From an uncultured Kordia sp. (lineage in GTDB: Bacteria > Bacteroidota > Bacteroidia > Flavobacteriales > Flavobacteriaceae), in the NCBI RefSeq assembly GCF_947489565.1, contig NZ_CANLEA010000002.1, positions 186,001-250,000 of the forward strand: a stretch of 64,000 nt of DNA, given 5' to 3'. A model generated the notes under the pieces. The model was not told the DNA's origin and did no database searches. It saw only the letters and a list, made by a program, of their open reading frames with translations. Shown here piece after piece: positions 45,491 through 57,204 of this stretch. Position numbers and translations under genes: made by a program. Each line of letters starts with the position of its first letter. The first letter of the stretch is position 1.

Positions 45491-48064
45491 TTAGAAATGA
45501 TATCTTAAAGAAGTGTTGAATGTACGTCCAGTGATTGGGAATGATCCAAATTGGTCAGTATCCTGAATTCCTCTCTTATCAAATGCGTTGAAAACGTTTG
45601 CTCTAAAAGTAAGCTTATTTTCTCCAATACTAAAGTCATAAGTAACACCTAAGTCAACTAATTCAAAAGCATCTAAAGTTGGGAAGTTTCTAGTTTGTGG
45701 TGTTCCATCAAAATCTCTATCATTTGAATAATGATTACTGTAGTACTTAAAGTTTACATCAGCAGATAATCCTGAAATGATTCTTGCTTTAGCTGTAGCA
45801 CCTGCAGTAAATTGTGGAGCAGTAGTAATTTTTACACCATCTCTATTCACACCATTCGTTGAAGAGATTAATACGTTTGTATCATCATTGTAAACCTGAA
45901 CATTACTGTTTCCTTTAAATTGCCAGCTACCAGCAGAAACAAATCCTCTTAAGTCTAACCAATCTGTTGGTCTTGAATCTAATTCTAATTCAACTCCTCT
46001 GTGTACTTGACGAACTCCTCTTTCAAAAACATTGATATTCGTTTCAGAACCATCAGTATTTGTAATTGTTCCTCCAGATAATAATACTCTATTATCCCAG
46101 TCAGTGTGGTAGAAGTTAAAGATTGCTCTGAATACGCCAGGTACTTCGAATTGGTAACCTGCTTCAAATCCAGTGATTTCTTCGTTATCAACTTCTGGTT
46201 GTACTAGCGCATTAGATCTACGGATGTTTGTAAATACGTTATCTAAATATGGCTGTCTTGAATAGTGACCTGTGTTAAGGTATATTTTGTGATCTTCTGC
46301 AAATTCATATCCTAAACCAGCTTTTAAGTTGTAACCAATTTTGCTTAGGTTGTCGGACTTTCCTAAATCTCCCTGAAAACGTCCTTCTCTTTGATACGTT
46401 TGGTTAGAAACTGCTCCTTGGAAGAATGCAGAGAATCTATCTGTAGAGTACTCACCTTGAGCAAATAATCCTTGGTATGTAATTGTTTCAGAGTAGTCAT
46501 AATCAAGTCTATCACCTTCATCAGCAAAGTTAAATAATGCTGCCCATGGATCTGGATTATATTCTGTAGTATATGATACTCCATCCTCTTCCCAAGCTGT
46601 CAATCCATATAAATTAGCTACTTGACGGAAGTGATCTCCTACATAATATCTTAAGTCTGTACCTACGTTAAACGCAAAGTTTTCATTTACTTCATGGTTA
46701 AAGTTAGATACGATTCCGTACCAAGCGTGGTTGTTCATAGAAGCTCTACGGATATAACCAGGACCATCATCTCCTCCCGTTGCTACACCTATAGCTTGAT
46801 TTGACTGTTCAATTGCAAAATAATCAATCTGACCATTTGGGTCTCTAAGTCTACCATCACCTCTTGGCCCAGTTCCACCTCCACGTCCCCATGAAGCGTA
46901 TAATACTGTAGATAAATCAGATTTTTCACTGATATTCCAGTCCCAGTTAATGTTCATTACTGGCTTATGGTAAAAGTTTCTTCTTTCTGAATCGATATCA
47001 GAAGTATAATTATTTCCTTGTAAGTTTGAAGTATAACCCCAATGTTGGTTAAACTTAGGATCGTTTAAGGTAGTTTCAACTCTTTGAGACCATTTTTGTC
47101 CGTGGTACTGTGGTGCTCCTGTGATTAAGAAGTTGAAGTTGTGTCTTTCGTTTGGCTTATATCCTACAGAGAAGAAATAGTTTTGTCCTTGTCCAAAAGT
47201 TCCTTCTGCCCATCTTCTGTGTGCTTGCCAGTGGTCAATTAATACAGAAAAAGCCCAACCTTTTTCGTTGACACCTGTATTGTATTCAGCAGTTCCTTTG
47301 AAGTAACTATCGTTACCTGTTAAGAAACGTACAGATCCACCTTTTTTCTTTTCAGCAGCTTTCATTACGATGTTTACCGTACCACCTACAGAAGAGATTG
47401 CTAATTTAGAAGCTCCTAAACCACGTTGTACCTGAACCGCATTTGCGATATCTGCCATTCCTGCCCAGTTACTCCAGAATACACGTCCGTCTTCCTGTGC
47501 GTTGATTGGCTGACCATTTAAAAGTACAGCAGTGTTTGTGTCATCAAAACCTCTTACTAATAATCGTCCGTCACCAAATCCAGTTTGTCTAGAAACGAAT
47601 ACAGAAGGAGTATACTTGATAATTTCTGGTAATTCAACATTACCAACTGCTCTTTCTTGAATTTCTCTTTTCTTAATAGTAGATACAGCGATAGGAGTTT
47701 TTCTATCTTCGGCTAAATCGATAATTCCGCTACCTACAATAATTACCTCATCGAGAGAGTTGTTTGAAACTAAGGTAATAGTTCCTAAATCTTTTGTTCC
47801 TCCACTAACATTGAAAGTAACTGATTTAGTATCATACCCAATGTATGACACCTGAATAGTTCCTGATGCAGAGTTTACGTCTAGAGAAAATTTTCCATCA
47901 AAGTTGGTTGATGTTCCATTGGTTGTCCCTTTTACAACTACACTAGCTCCTGGAAGTGGTCCTGATTGATCCACTACAGTACCTGTAATTGTTCCTTGAG
48001 AAAAAGCAACTGATGTTACTAAGAACATCGCTACTACAAAAAACAAATTGTTAAACGTTTTCAT
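45491..48064 (-). CDS. TonB-dependent receptor, paralog of the preceding gene
   Basis: GTITGTVVDQSGPLPGASVVVKGTTNGTSTNFDGKF; LLVRGFDDTNTAVLLNGQPINAQEDG; C-terminal FNTSLRYHF. Confidence 0.93.
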   Translation of the reverse strand: MKTFNNLFFVVAMFLVTSVAFSQGTITGTVVDQSGPLPGASVVVKGTTNGTSTNFDGKFSLDVNSASGTIQVSYIGYDTKSVTFNVSGGTKDLGTITLVSNNSLDEVIIVGSGIIDLAEDRKTPIAVSTIKKREIQERAVGNVELPEIIKYTPSVFVSRQTGFGDGRLLVRGFDDTNTAVLLNGQPINAQEDGRVFWSNWAGMADIANAVQVQRGLGASKLAISSVGGTVNIVMKAAEKKKGGSVRFLTGNDSYFKGTAEYNTGVNEKGWAFSVLIDHWQAHRRWAEGTFGQGQNYFFSVGYKPNERHNFNFLITGAPQYHGQKWSQRVETTLNDPKFNQHWGYTSNLQGNNYTSDIDSERRNFYHKPVMNINWDWNISEKSDLSTVLYASWGRGGGTGPRGDGRLRDPNGQIDYFAIEQSNQAIGVATGGDDGPGYIRRASMNNHAWYGIVSNFNHEVNENFAFNVGTDLRYYVGDHFRQVANLYGLTAWEEDGVSYTTEYNPDPWAALFNFADEGDRLDYDYSETITYQGLFAQGEYSTDRFSAFFQGAVSNQTYQREGRFQGDLGKSDNLSKIGYNLKAGLGYEFAEDHKIYLNTGHYSRQPYLDNVFTNIRRSNALVQPEVDNEEITGFEAGYQFEVPGVFRAIFNFYHTDWDNRVLLSGGTITNTDGSETNINVFERGVRQVHRGVELELDSRPTDWLDLRGFVSAGSWQFKGNSNVQVYNDDTNVLISSTNGVNRDGVKITTAPQFTAGATAKARIISGLSADVNFKYYSNHYSNDRDFDGTPQTRNFPTLDAFELVDLGVTYDFSIGENKLTFRANVFNAFDKRGIQDTDQFGSFPITGRTFNTSLRYHF

Positions 48065-48220
48065 AAGTTTTATTAGTTTATTTAATGCCGCAAAAATCGG
48101 GTTTATTGTGCATGCATATATTAAGCGAATGTTAAATGTTTTAACATTATACCAAATTTACATTTTTAACCTATTTGATTGTTTTGCAGCGAATTAAGAT
48201 ATAAACTAAATTATTAACAT

Positions 48221-49864
48221 TTATTTTCTGCTTTTTTTGAAATATTCTAAAAGATTTGTAGTAGAAGCATCATGTTCCGCAATTTCAGAATTCTTAATGT
48301 CTGTTAAAATTTTTGTTGCCAATTGTTTTCCTAGTTCAACTCCCCATTGATCGTAACTGAAAATATTCCAAATAACACCTTGTACAAATATTTTGTGTTC
48401 GTATAAAGCAATTAATGCACCTAAACTTTCTGGTGTAAGTTTGTCTATTAAAATAGTATTTGTGGGTTTGTTTCCTTCAAAGATTTTATACGGAAGTAGT
48501 TTTTCTATTTGAGAAGCTTCCATTCCTTTGGCTGTCAATTCTGCTACGACTTCTTCTTTTGTTTTTCCGTTTAATAAAGCTTCGGTTTGTGCAAAGAAGT
48601 TTGCCATTAGTTTTTCGTGATGCTCCTCATTTCCATGCAATGAATGTATATATCCAATAAAGTCAGCCGGAATGAGTTTGGTTCCTTGGTGAATTAATTG
48701 AAAAAATGCATGTTGCGAATTGGTTCCTGGTTCTCCCCAAATTAATGTTCCTGTTTGATAGTTGACACGGTTTCCTTTTCTATCTACACTTTTACCATTG
48801 CTTTCCATGATACCTTGTTGTAGATATGCTGAAAAACGATGTAAATATTGTGTATACGGAATAATGGCTTCACTTTCGGCATCGTAAAAATTATTATACC
48901 AGATGCTTAATAAAGCTAATACTACTGGAATATTTTGATCAAAAGAAGCTGTTTTGAAATGTGTATCCATTTCATGTGCTCCTGTTAATAGCTTTTCAAA
49001 ATTATCATACCCTGTAGCTAAACTTATAGATAAACCAACGGCACTCCATAAAGAAAAACGTCCGCCAACCCAATTCCACATTGGAAATACATTTTCTGGC
49101 GCAATACCAAATTCATTAATTTTCTCCAAGTTTGTCGAAACGGCTACAAAATGTTTTGCCACAGCTTCTTCAGAAGCATGCGATAAAAACCATTCACGAA
49201 TGGTCATAGCATTGCTTAAAGTTTCTTGCGTGGTAAAGGTTTTTGAAACAATAACAAATAAGGTCGTTTCTGGAGGTAAGTTTTTAATCACTTCTTGTAC
49301 ATGATCGCCATCTACATTGGATACAAAGTGCACATTTAAGTGATTTTTGTAATGTTCTAATGCTTCTGTAACCATTGCTGGACCTAAATCAGAACCACCA
49401 ATTCCAATATTTACAATATCAGTAAATGCTTTTCCTGTATGTCCTTTTTGATTTCCAGAAATAATAGCTTCTGAGAATTCTTTTATTTTTTGTTTGACTT
49501 TATATACTTCCGGAATGACATTTTTACCATCTACATATACTTCGCTGCTTTCTTTTTCGCGCAAAGCTGTATGCAACACTGCTCTACCTTCTGTTTCATT
49601 AATGATATCGCCGCCAAAGTATTTTTCTATGTTTTCTTTCAGATTGACCTCAGCTGCCAATTCCAATAGTAAATCCATCGTTTCCTGAGAGATACAGTTT
49701 TTTGAATAATCTACATAAAAGTCTTTCCATTGAATGGTAAAACGATCTGCTCTTTCAGAATCTGTTGTAAAATAATCTTTTAGCGCAAACGATTTCGTTG
49801 CATAGAAATGCTCCTGAAGTCTTTTCCAAACTTCAGTTTCTGTAGGGTTTATGTTTGTCAACAT
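48221..49864 (-). CDS. pgi: Glucose-6-phosphate isomerase
   Basis: [76 protein letters not shown]. Confidence 0.97.
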   Translation of the reverse strand: MLTNINPTETEVWKRLQEHFYATKSFALKDYFTTDSERADRFTIQWKDFYVDYSKNCISQETMDLLLELAAEVNLKENIEKYFGGDIINETEGRAVLHTALREKESSEVYVDGKNVIPEVYKVKQKIKEFSEAIISGNQKGHTGKAFTDIVNIGIGGSDLGPAMVTEALEHYKNHLNVHFVSNVDGDHVQEVIKNLPPETTLFVIVSKTFTTQETLSNAMTIREWFLSHASEEAVAKHFVAVSTNLEKINEFGIAPENVFPMWNWVGGRFSLWSAVGLSISLATGYDNFEKLLTGAHEMDTHFKTASFDQNIPVVLALLSIWYNNFYDAESEAIIPYTQYLHRFSAYLQQGIMESNGKSVDRKGNRVNYQTGTLIWGEPGTNSQHAFFQLIHQGTKLIPADFIGYIHSLHGNEEHHEKLMANFFAQTEALLNGKTKEEVVAELTAKGMEASQIEKLLPYKIFEGNKPTNTILIDKLTPESLGALIALYEHKIFVQGVIWNIFSYDQWGVELGKQLATKILTDIKNSEIAEHDASTTNLLEYFKKSRK

Positions 49865-49870
49865 GATGTG

Positions 49871-51148
49871 TTAGTTTATTGCAGTTATTGGTGCTTCTTC
49901 AATCGGAAGCTCTATTTTTATGCCATCTATTTGAACTTTTAATGGCTTAATATATTCTAAGTAAGATTCTTTAAGCGATGCATCTATTGGGTCTGCATCA
50001 GGTAATTTTTGTTTGAATGGATCTACTTGGCTTCCATTTTTCCAAAAACGGTAACAAACGTGTGGTCCAGAAGTATTTCCTGTCATTCCAACCCAACCAA
50101 TTACGTCTCCTTGCTTTACAAATTCACCCACTTTTACTTTGCGTTTTTTCATGTGCAAATATTGAGTTGTGTACGTACTGTTGTGTTTTACTTTTACATA
50201 GTTTCCGTTTCCTCCTCTACGAGCAGATTCTACCACAACTCCATTGGCTGTAGAAATGATTGGTGTTCCTATTGGCGCTGCAAAGTCAGTTCCTTTGTGT
50301 GGTCGGATACGATTTCCGTATAGCTTGATGCGTCTTCGTAAGTTGTATCGTGATGAAATGCGTACTTGTTTGTAACGTACAGGTGCTTTTAGGAAAGCAC
50401 GACGTAAGTTTTTGGCATTTTCATCGTAAAAATCTACAATTTGCTTTACACTATCCGTCTCAAATTCAAAAGCATAAAACGGTTCTCCATTGTGTTTGAA
50501 ATATGCTGCGTGGATTTTGTCAATTCCCACGTAAGTGGTATCGTTTATATATTTTTCAGTATACACCAATTTAAATTCATCGCCTTTTTGCAGTCTAAAA
50601 AAGTCAATCGTCCAGGCATAAATATCAGACATATCATAGGCAAGTCGCTGACTTAAACCAGCATCATCTAACGAAGCAGACAAAGAACTCAAAATAACTC
50701 CAGAAGCTTCTTTTTCTACAATTTTTACAGGTTTGCTTTCTGTGTAGGCGTTGATAGAGTCTTTGAAATTTATGACTACATAATCGACACTATTTTCTTG
50801 ATAGATAAAACATTCTGGTCGTTGCAAGGAATCTCCTTTTGTACATAAAAGTGTATACGGTTTTCCTGCCACCAGTTTACGAATGTCAAAAGTATCTTTT
50901 GTTTTTTCAGCTATTTGAAAGATTTTGGAATAGCCAATATTGTTTTTTTGTAAAATTTCACCGAAACTATCACCACTTCTCACCGTATCTCGTACAACGA
51001 CATAGTCATTTAGATGAAAACCAAATTCCATCGGATCAGGAGCTGGCGCTTCAATCTGCACGATTTCTTTTTCGTTTTTCTTTTCTCCCGAACACGCATA
51101 AAAACCTGCTAGTAAGAGCGTAAATAGTATAATTTTCCCTATTCTCAT
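49871..51148 (-). CDS. M23 family metallopeptidase lipoprotein
   Basis: Start at MRIGKIILFTLLLAGFYACSG; RIRPHKGTDFAAPIGTPI, TQYLHMKKRKVKVGEFVKQGDVIGWVGMTGNTSGPHVCYRFWKNG. Confidence 0.92.
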   Translation of the reverse strand: MRIGKIILFTLLLAGFYACSGEKKNEKEIVQIEAPAPDPMEFGFHLNDYVVVRDTVRSGDSFGEILQKNNIGYSKIFQIAEKTKDTFDIRKLVAGKPYTLLCTKGDSLQRPECFIYQENSVDYVVINFKDSINAYTESKPVKIVEKEASGVILSSLSASLDDAGLSQRLAYDMSDIYAWTIDFFRLQKGDEFKLVYTEKYINDTTYVGIDKIHAAYFKHNGEPFYAFEFETDSVKQIVDFYDENAKNLRRAFLKAPVRYKQVRISSRYNLRRRIKLYGNRIRPHKGTDFAAPIGTPIISTANGVVVESARRGGNGNYVKVKHNSTYTTQYLHMKKRKVKVGEFVKQGDVIGWVGMTGNTSGPHVCYRFWKNGSQVDPFKQKLPDADPIDASLKESYLEYIKPLKVQIDGIKIELPIEEAPITAIN

Positions 51149-52110
51149 TGTTTCCTTTCTGTATTGAAGATATGGTCTACCCATTCTTTTCCCCATTCGC
51201 TTTTTTCATTTTCGCTCCAAATTTCGGGAAAAAAGATCACTTTTTGAAAACTTGGAGGCAAGTATTCTCTCCAATTTGTTCCGCCAGTGGCTTTAACAGT
51301 CTTTTTTTCACGTCTTAAATAGCGATATGCCGAGCCCATGTGCATGAGTGGCCAATTGACATTTGCATTGAGATCTAGCTGTTTGAGTGCTTCAATAAGG
51401 TTTTTGTTTTGTTTTATCTGTTCTGGCAACGCTAAATAACGGTGATATATTGTGCTTTGTTGTACTTCAGCCGCAATTCTCATGAAACGCGGTGTGTATC
51501 GATACTCAAATTGTTTGAGTGTTAAGGTTTTTTCTCCTGTTTTGCTGTCGGTTGCTCCTTTTTTCCAGTAGATGTTTTCATAAAGATCGTCTAAACTGTC
51601 TGCCGCAGAAAATTGATCGCGTAGTGTGTGATGCACTAAGTTTTCCATTGGTGTTGCATACAATTCAATCATTCTGTATTGTGCCGATTGAAATCCGCTT
51701 GCAGGCAACAAAGACATTCGATAGTTTAAGAATTGTTCTCTTTCCATACCATTGATCATGATTTCGAAAGATGAAATTAACGCCTTAAAGTAGTTGTTTA
51801 TTCTATGAATGCGCTCTGTAAAGAATTTTGCCGTTTGATCTTTATCATCAATGATTTGCTTTTGCTCATGTATGATGAGTTTAAAGTACAACTCTGTAAT
51901 TTGATGATACATGATGAAAATTTCTTCATCAGGAAAAAAGGTACGCGGTATTTGTAGACTTAGTAAGGTATCGAGGTGAATATATTCCCAATACGTTAGG
52001 TATCGTTGGTGTAATAATCCGTCAAGATACGAACCTAAATCTTGTCCAGAATTTGTATATTTTTTATCTAATTTTTCAATTCGCGCTGCAATTTCTGGGG
52101 AAATTTTCAT
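51145..52110 (-). CDS. Tryptophan 2,3-dioxygenase family protein (paralog 1)
   Basis: Y-LHQRYLTYWEYIHLDTLLSLQ, SGFQSAQYRMIE, KATGGTNWREYLPPSFQKVIFFPEIW. Confidence 0.9.
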   Translation of the reverse strand: MKISPEIAARIEKLDKKYTNSGQDLGSYLDGLLHQRYLTYWEYIHLDTLLSLQIPRTFFPDEEIFIMYHQITELYFKLIIHEQKQIIDDKDQTAKFFTERIHRINNYFKALISSFEIMINGMEREQFLNYRMSLLPASGFQSAQYRMIELYATPMENLVHHTLRDQFSAADSLDDLYENIYWKKGATDSKTGEKTLTLKQFEYRYTPRFMRIAAEVQQSTIYHRYLALPEQIKQNKNLIEALKQLDLNANVNWPLMHMGSAYRYLRREKKTVKATGGTNWREYLPPSFQKVIFFPEIWSENEKSEWGKEWVDHIFNTERKQ

Positions 52111-52199
52111 CTGCTTATTTTTTATTTTAGGAATCTTGTCAGATGCAATTTGCCAAGGACCACTTAGTCATTGGCAAAGAGTGTTGGATTCATAACACG

Positions 52200-52985
52200 C
52201 TAGTCTACAACAATTTTAAAAGGATGTTTGAGTCCTTTGAAAGCATCTAAATCCGCTTTTAATGAACCTACCGCAAGTTTTGCTTTGATACGAATTGGAA
52301 CTTTATTCTCGTCATCAGAAACCCAAAGTGTTAAGCTTTCGCTTTCTTTAAATACACGTCCTGCTTGCACATATGGTCTGAATTTTAGACACGGAACTTT
52401 TCCAAATTTAGTTCGCATTGTTTCTCTTCCAAGGAATTTTAACTTGAATTTGAAGTTTTCCTTATCAAAAAACATATTGAGCACTACTTCATCACCTTCT
52501 TTTATGTTGGATACATCATAATTGTTGCGAAGATAGTAAAAAGCAGAAACCATGTCTTGCACATTTTTTTCAATATCAAATTCTGATTTTGTTTTGTGCT
52601 TTTTATTATTGACAAGTGCTTTTTCTTTTTTATAGTTAAAATCGATCTCAACGTCCTTTGTATGTCCGCCTTCATCAATTTTACGTATGAATTTATATGG
52701 TTTTCCAGTGTTTTTGTCAAAATAGCTTTCATAATTGTCGTCTACTTTGAAAAAGATACTAGCAAATCCTGTCGTTTTTCCTTTCCCAACGACATGGTAT
52801 ACGCTTTTTCCATTTAAGTAATCGTCTTTTACTTCAAGTGTTGCATAGCTGGCATTTATGAATCCGTAGTGAATTCTAAATTTAAACCATTCGCCCGTTT
52901 CAAATGCGGCGTCTTTTTTTTGTGCTTGTCCTACGAAACAAAATAACAGTAGGCAAATTATAGTAAGTGTTCGTTTCATGTTCAA
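52200..52985 (-). CDS. DUF3108-like secreted protein
   Basis: Signal peptide; ETGEWFKFRIHYGFINASYATLEVKDD, DVSNIKEGDEVVLNMFFDKENFKFKLKFLGRETMRTKFGKVPCLKFRP. Confidence 0.8.
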   Translation of the reverse strand: MNMKRTLTIICLLLFCFVGQAQKKDAAFETGEWFKFRIHYGFINASYATLEVKDDYLNGKSVYHVVGKGKTTGFASIFFKVDDNYESYFDKNTGKPYKFIRKIDEGGHTKDVEIDFNYKKEKALVNNKKHKTKSEFDIEKNVQDMVSAFYYLRNNYDVSNIKEGDEVVLNMFFDKENFKFKLKFLGRETMRTKFGKVPCLKFRPYVQAGRVFKESESLTLWVSDDENKVPIRIKAKLAVGSLKADLDAFKGLKHPFKIVVD

Positions 52986-53274
52986 TATATAGGTTTGTAA
53001 AAATAATAAAATACTTGTTACTTCTCTGTTAATTTATGTTAGCATTACAATTACTATTCCAAAAAAAAATTAAATTTTTGTTAATGTTAGGGAAGTCAGC
53101 TTTTCCTTAGATGTTTTTTTATTTTTAAGGCGCTAAAGCTGACGATTGCTCGTTTCTATTTTTATGACAGCTTGTAACTATTAAAAATTACGAGCGACAC
53201 ATCATCGTATTCAGTTTTTATATTGTATATTTCTGATCAATTTTTGAGCCGACTTCTTACAAACTAGCACTATC

Positions 53275-55050
53275 ATGAAAAGCATTGTTTGCACACTACC
53301 AATTACTCGAATTCAGGCACGATATTTTAGCCTATTTACGGTATTTTTGCTTGTTTTTAATCTTGCATTAGCACAAGAAAAGGACAGTATTCACGACACT
53401 CTTGTTTCCTCAAAAATGCAATCATTTATTTCTGAATCTGATTCTATTGATGAGATTGAAGAAATCATTGTAGACACATATTACGATCAAGATTTTGATT
53501 TAGGCTTGGCGTATTCTAAGATATATTTAAAAAGAGGTAAAAAAGAAGAGAACGATACAATTCGGCTTTTTTCTAATTCTCATATTGCACGGAACTCTTA
53601 TTATTTAGCACAATATGAAGACGCGTTAAAAACTGCCTATGTAGCTACAATTCTTTCTGAGAAATTAAAAGATACTGCCAATATTGTTTCCAATAATGTA
53701 ACGCTAGGGAGTTCATTTTATATTCTAGGTGATCTCGATAATGCTTTAAAAGCCTATCTCAGAGGAAAAGAATTGGCTTCATTGGTTGGAAATACATCTG
53801 ATGAAATTACCTGTCTGAATAATATTGCTAATATTAACGCCAAACTAGACCAACAGGAAAGCGCACTTGAAAGTTATAATTCTATTTTAAAATTACTTGA
53901 TAAGGAGGAAAAACCGCTTTCTGAACGATCAAAGAATATATATTTAAGCGCACTTCTAGGCAAGTTATTATGCCATGCAGAATTGAAACAATTTGATGAA
54001 GCAAAAGACACCTATGAAATAGGAATGGCCATCGCTGAAAAAGAGGAAATATTGGTTGCAAAAGGACGTTTTACCGTCAATTTGGCAAATATGCATTATA
54101 TAAAAGGGGAATACCTAAAAGCCTTAGATCTTTTGAGACAAGGTAAAAAAATGCTTGATGCTTCCAGCTTACAAAATAATATATACATTACCGATTATTA
54201 TATTGCACGAACCTTAAGTAAGTTGGAGCGATATGAGGAAGCTATTACTTTGATTGACGATGTTTTTGAACGTGTTGGAGATAATACGTTGACTGATAAA
54301 ATTGAGGAAATGTATGATTTGGCTATTGAAATCTCAAAAATTCAAGGCAATCAAGATAAACTGGTTCACTATCTCACTATATCAGATGAAATTGATGATA
54401 AAAAACACGAAAGGGAAAAGGCTGCCCGAGAGTTATTATTTGATAGTAGTATAAAAGAGCAGATACTAAAGAATGAAAAACTAGAAAATGAGAATTCACA
54501 AACGTTGGTAGATAAAAAAATCATCATGGCAGTTTCTATCATTCTAGTTTCAATTTTATTACTGATTTTTTTGTCGTATCACAGAAAAGCCAAATTAAAA
54601 GAGCAAAAGTTTTTAGCAATTATTGACGAAATTTCTAAGAAAACAGCTTTAAAAAAACCTGAAAAGACTCAAAAACCTCAGAATTCTTCCACGATTAAAG
54701 ATGAAAAAGCCAATGCAATTTTAGAAGAATTGGAAACTTTAGAAGAAACTCATTTTTATCTTTCATCCGATGTAACTTTACATACTACAGCAAAACTTTT
54801 GAATACAAATACTACGTACTTATCCAAAGCATTAAATGCTGTAAAAAAACAAACTTTTAGCCAGTACTTAAACAAGCTCCGAATCGACTATGTGTTGATA
54901 AAACTAAAAGAGGATGCCGTATTTAGATCGTATACGATTCATGCTATTTCCAAAGAAATTGGCTATAAAAGTGCTACAACCTTTATTAAGGAATTCAAAA
55001 ACAAAACGGGCTTAAACCCATCGTATTACATCAAAAAAATTGAAAGCTAG
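53275..55050 (+). CDS. Membrane-tethered TPR + AraC-type HTH regulator (paralog of 29198-30934)
   Basis: Signal, TPR repeats, TM IIMAVSIILVSILLLIFLSY, C-terminal YTIHAISKEIGYKSATTFIKEFKNKTGLNPSYYIKK. Confidence 0.88.
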   Translation: MKSIVCTLPITRIQARYFSLFTVFLLVFNLALAQEKDSIHDTLVSSKMQSFISESDSIDEIEEIIVDTYYDQDFDLGLAYSKIYLKRGKKEENDTIRLFSNSHIARNSYYLAQYEDALKTAYVATILSEKLKDTANIVSNNVTLGSSFYILGDLDNALKAYLRGKELASLVGNTSDEITCLNNIANINAKLDQQESALESYNSILKLLDKEEKPLSERSKNIYLSALLGKLLCHAELKQFDEAKDTYEIGMAIAEKEEILVAKGRFTVNLANMHYIKGEYLKALDLLRQGKKMLDASSLQNNIYITDYYIARTLSKLERYEEAITLIDDVFERVGDNTLTDKIEEMYDLAIEISKIQGNQDKLVHYLTISDEIDDKKHEREKAARELLFDSSIKEQILKNEKLENENSQTLVDKKIIMAVSIILVSILLLIFLSYHRKAKLKEQKFLAIIDEISKKTALKKPEKTQKPQNSSTIKDEKANAILEELETLEETHFYLSSDVTLHTTAKLLNTNTTYLSKALNAVKKQTFSQYLNKLRIDYVLIKLKEDAVFRSYTIHAISKEIGYKSATTFIKEFKNKTGLNPSYYIKKIES

Positions 55051-55154
55051 CGCATTTATTTTGATTAAATTTATAAATATGATTACACTTGTGTTGTAGT
55101 GAATATTAAAATATTCATACTTTGTTTTTAAGTATAACTTAAAACTATATTGTT

Positions 55155-56045
55155 ATGAATTCGAAACTTTTCACACTTACAGCACTTTTTTTGTTTTTTA
55201 TTATAAAAATAAATGCCCAAAATGACATCTATCCAACTCCAGATATTCCAATAAGTAATGTGTTAGATTTTACATTATTGGTAGAAGATACAGCAAACGG
55301 TCAGGATTTTCAATTACTAACCGATGATCAGTATTCTGTGTTGCCGTATAATGATCTCTTTTTTAAGATTGATCTTCAGTACAGATCTGAAATTGATAAT
55401 GTAACTTTTTACAGATTGGCATGTAGTTTTGACCGACCACCTTCGTTTCAAGATCCTAACGCACCAGATCATTTTTTCGGAATTACAAATCCTGTACTTA
55501 TTCCGCCTGTTCGAAAAAAGAAAGGTGGCAAATTTGAGCAAGTAGATGAAATATTAAGACCTCTTGGAACGTATCCTTATTTAGCGAAAGCTGAATATGT
55601 GATTCGACCTACTATTTATAAAGTTACTGTGAAGTTATTAGAGTATGCTAATTTTACCGATTACATCAATAATTCTCCTCATTATACTGTAGGACCAACA
55701 GCAAGTTTTATTTTGTTTGCACAAAACAGTCCAAATCCAACTTCAGAAAGAAGTACTTCAGATGCTTTTTCTGTAACAACATTTCCAAACCCAAGCACAA
55801 AATTTGTAACATTTAAATATACACGCGAAGCTTCAGAGAATACAATTTCAGCACAGCTTCCATTAAATGTTGTTATTTATAACGATAAAGGAATTCAGGT
55901 AAGTCAGCATACATTGACGAGCGCCAAAACAAAAATAAATAGTATTTACTACAATTTAGATACCTCACATTTACAAAAAGGAAGTTATTATTTTCAACTT
56001 TTGCACCGTGGTAAAACTCAAGTCAAAACTATTGTAAAACAGTAG
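55155..56045 (+). CDS. T9SS-sorted secreted protein, PVLIPPVRKKK family, copy 1
   Basis: Signal peptide; GITNPVLIPPVRKKKG; C-terminal type A sorting-like domain (TFPNPSTKFVTFKYT...VVIYNDKGIQV...LQKGSYYFQLLHRGKTQVKTIVKQ). Confidence 0.85.
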   Translation: MNSKLFTLTALFLFFIIKINAQNDIYPTPDIPISNVLDFTLLVEDTANGQDFQLLTDDQYSVLPYNDLFFKIDLQYRSEIDNVTFYRLACSFDRPPSFQDPNAPDHFFGITNPVLIPPVRKKKGGKFEQVDEILRPLGTYPYLAKAEYVIRPTIYKVTVKLLEYANFTDYINNSPHYTVGPTASFILFAQNSPNPTSERSTSDAFSVTTFPNPSTKFVTFKYTREASENTISAQLPLNVVIYNDKGIQVSQHTLTSAKTKINSIYYNLDTSHLQKGSYYFQLLHRGKTQVKTIVKQ

Positions 56046-56274
56046 TCTTTTTTATGGTTAAACAAAGAAAGTCATCTATATGTTTATGTAGATGGCTTCT
56101 CTTCTCAAAAAAGAGAAAACGCTAAAACATTCTTAAAATCAACAGCTTACATTAAGAAAACTTTAAGAAAGCAACTACAATTTTATTTAAATTTATAAAT
56201 ATGAACACCTGTAAGTTGTAACACATATTGAAATATTCATACTTTACTTTACGTCTAACTAAAACTATATTGTT

Positions 56275-57132
56275 ATGAATTTAAAACTATTTACACTTAC
56301 AGCACTTTTCTTATTTTTTGTCGTAAAAGTAAGCGCTCAAACCGCTGATCCGGTTGTGCCAATTCCTATTGATAATATTATTGATATTGATTTTTCAGTA
56401 ACTGACGGCATCAATGGACAACACTATGCAATTACTACTGCCGCAGAACATGCCGTACGTAGTGGAGATAATTTTATATTCAAAATAAACCTTAACCACA
56501 ACTCTCAAGATAGTACAGTTCATTATTTTGGAATACAGTATACACTTGAACGCTTGTTTGCTGATGGAACGCGAGAAATTATAAGAGGTATTACTGCACC
56601 TGTATTGATTCCGCCTGTGAAAAAGAAGAATGGAAATTTTGAGGTTAGAATTCACGATATTAGAGCAGAAGCATATCCGTTTTTAATTCATGGAACGCAT
56701 ACTTTACAGAATATTAGGTATGAAATAAAGATGAACTTAGTAAAATATGATTCAAGAGCCGATTATATAAATGAAACTAATAATTATACTCGTATAGAGC
56801 CTGCCATAAATTTTATTTTGGATGCCAGCAATTTTCCGATACCAGGAGATGTTGTATCGCTAAGAACGTATCCAAACCCAAGTATTGATCATGTTATTAT
56901 TGAACAAACAACTATTGCAACAGAAAATACAATTGCACAAAACTCACCTTTGGAAGTTGTTATTTTTAATGATAAAGGAATTAAAATGAATCAGCTTTCA
57001 TTGGCTCACAATAGTAAAAAAGCGAACAGCACTTTGTACACTGTTGATGTTTCACACTTACAAAAAGGAATGTACTTTTTTCAGTTCTCACAAGGAAACA
57101 ACACTCAGGTAAAAACAGTCATAAAAAAATAG
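56275..57132 (+). CDS. T9SS-sorted secreted protein, PVLIPPVRKKK family, copy 2
   Basis: GITAPVLIPPVKKKNG; TYPNPSIDHVIIEQ...VVIFNDKGIKM...LQKGMYFFQFSQGNNTQVKTVIKK. Confidence 0.85.
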   Translation: MNLKLFTLTALFLFFVVKVSAQTADPVVPIPIDNIIDIDFSVTDGINGQHYAITTAAEHAVRSGDNFIFKINLNHNSQDSTVHYFGIQYTLERLFADGTREIIRGITAPVLIPPVKKKNGNFEVRIHDIRAEAYPFLIHGTHTLQNIRYEIKMNLVKYDSRADYINETNNYTRIEPAINFILDASNFPIPGDVVSLRTYPNPSIDHVIIEQTTIATENTIAQNSPLEVVIFNDKGIKMNQLSLAHNSKKANSTLYTVDVSHLQKGMYFFQFSQGNNTQVKTVIKK

Positions 57133-57152
57133 CCGCTACCAACTATTAACAT

Positions 57153-57190
57153 AAAAAGTCATTCACATCATGTAATTGAGTGACTTTTTT
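57153..57190 (+). terminator. Hairpin after copy 2
   Basis: aaaaagtcattcacatcatgtaattgagtgactttttt. Confidence 0.7.
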
Positions 57191-57204
57191 AAAAAAAAAT
57201 TGTT

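Noticed and set aside
48460-50656. Plus-strand ORFs over pgi and the M23 gene
   Set aside because: Antisense to confidently assigned conserved genes.
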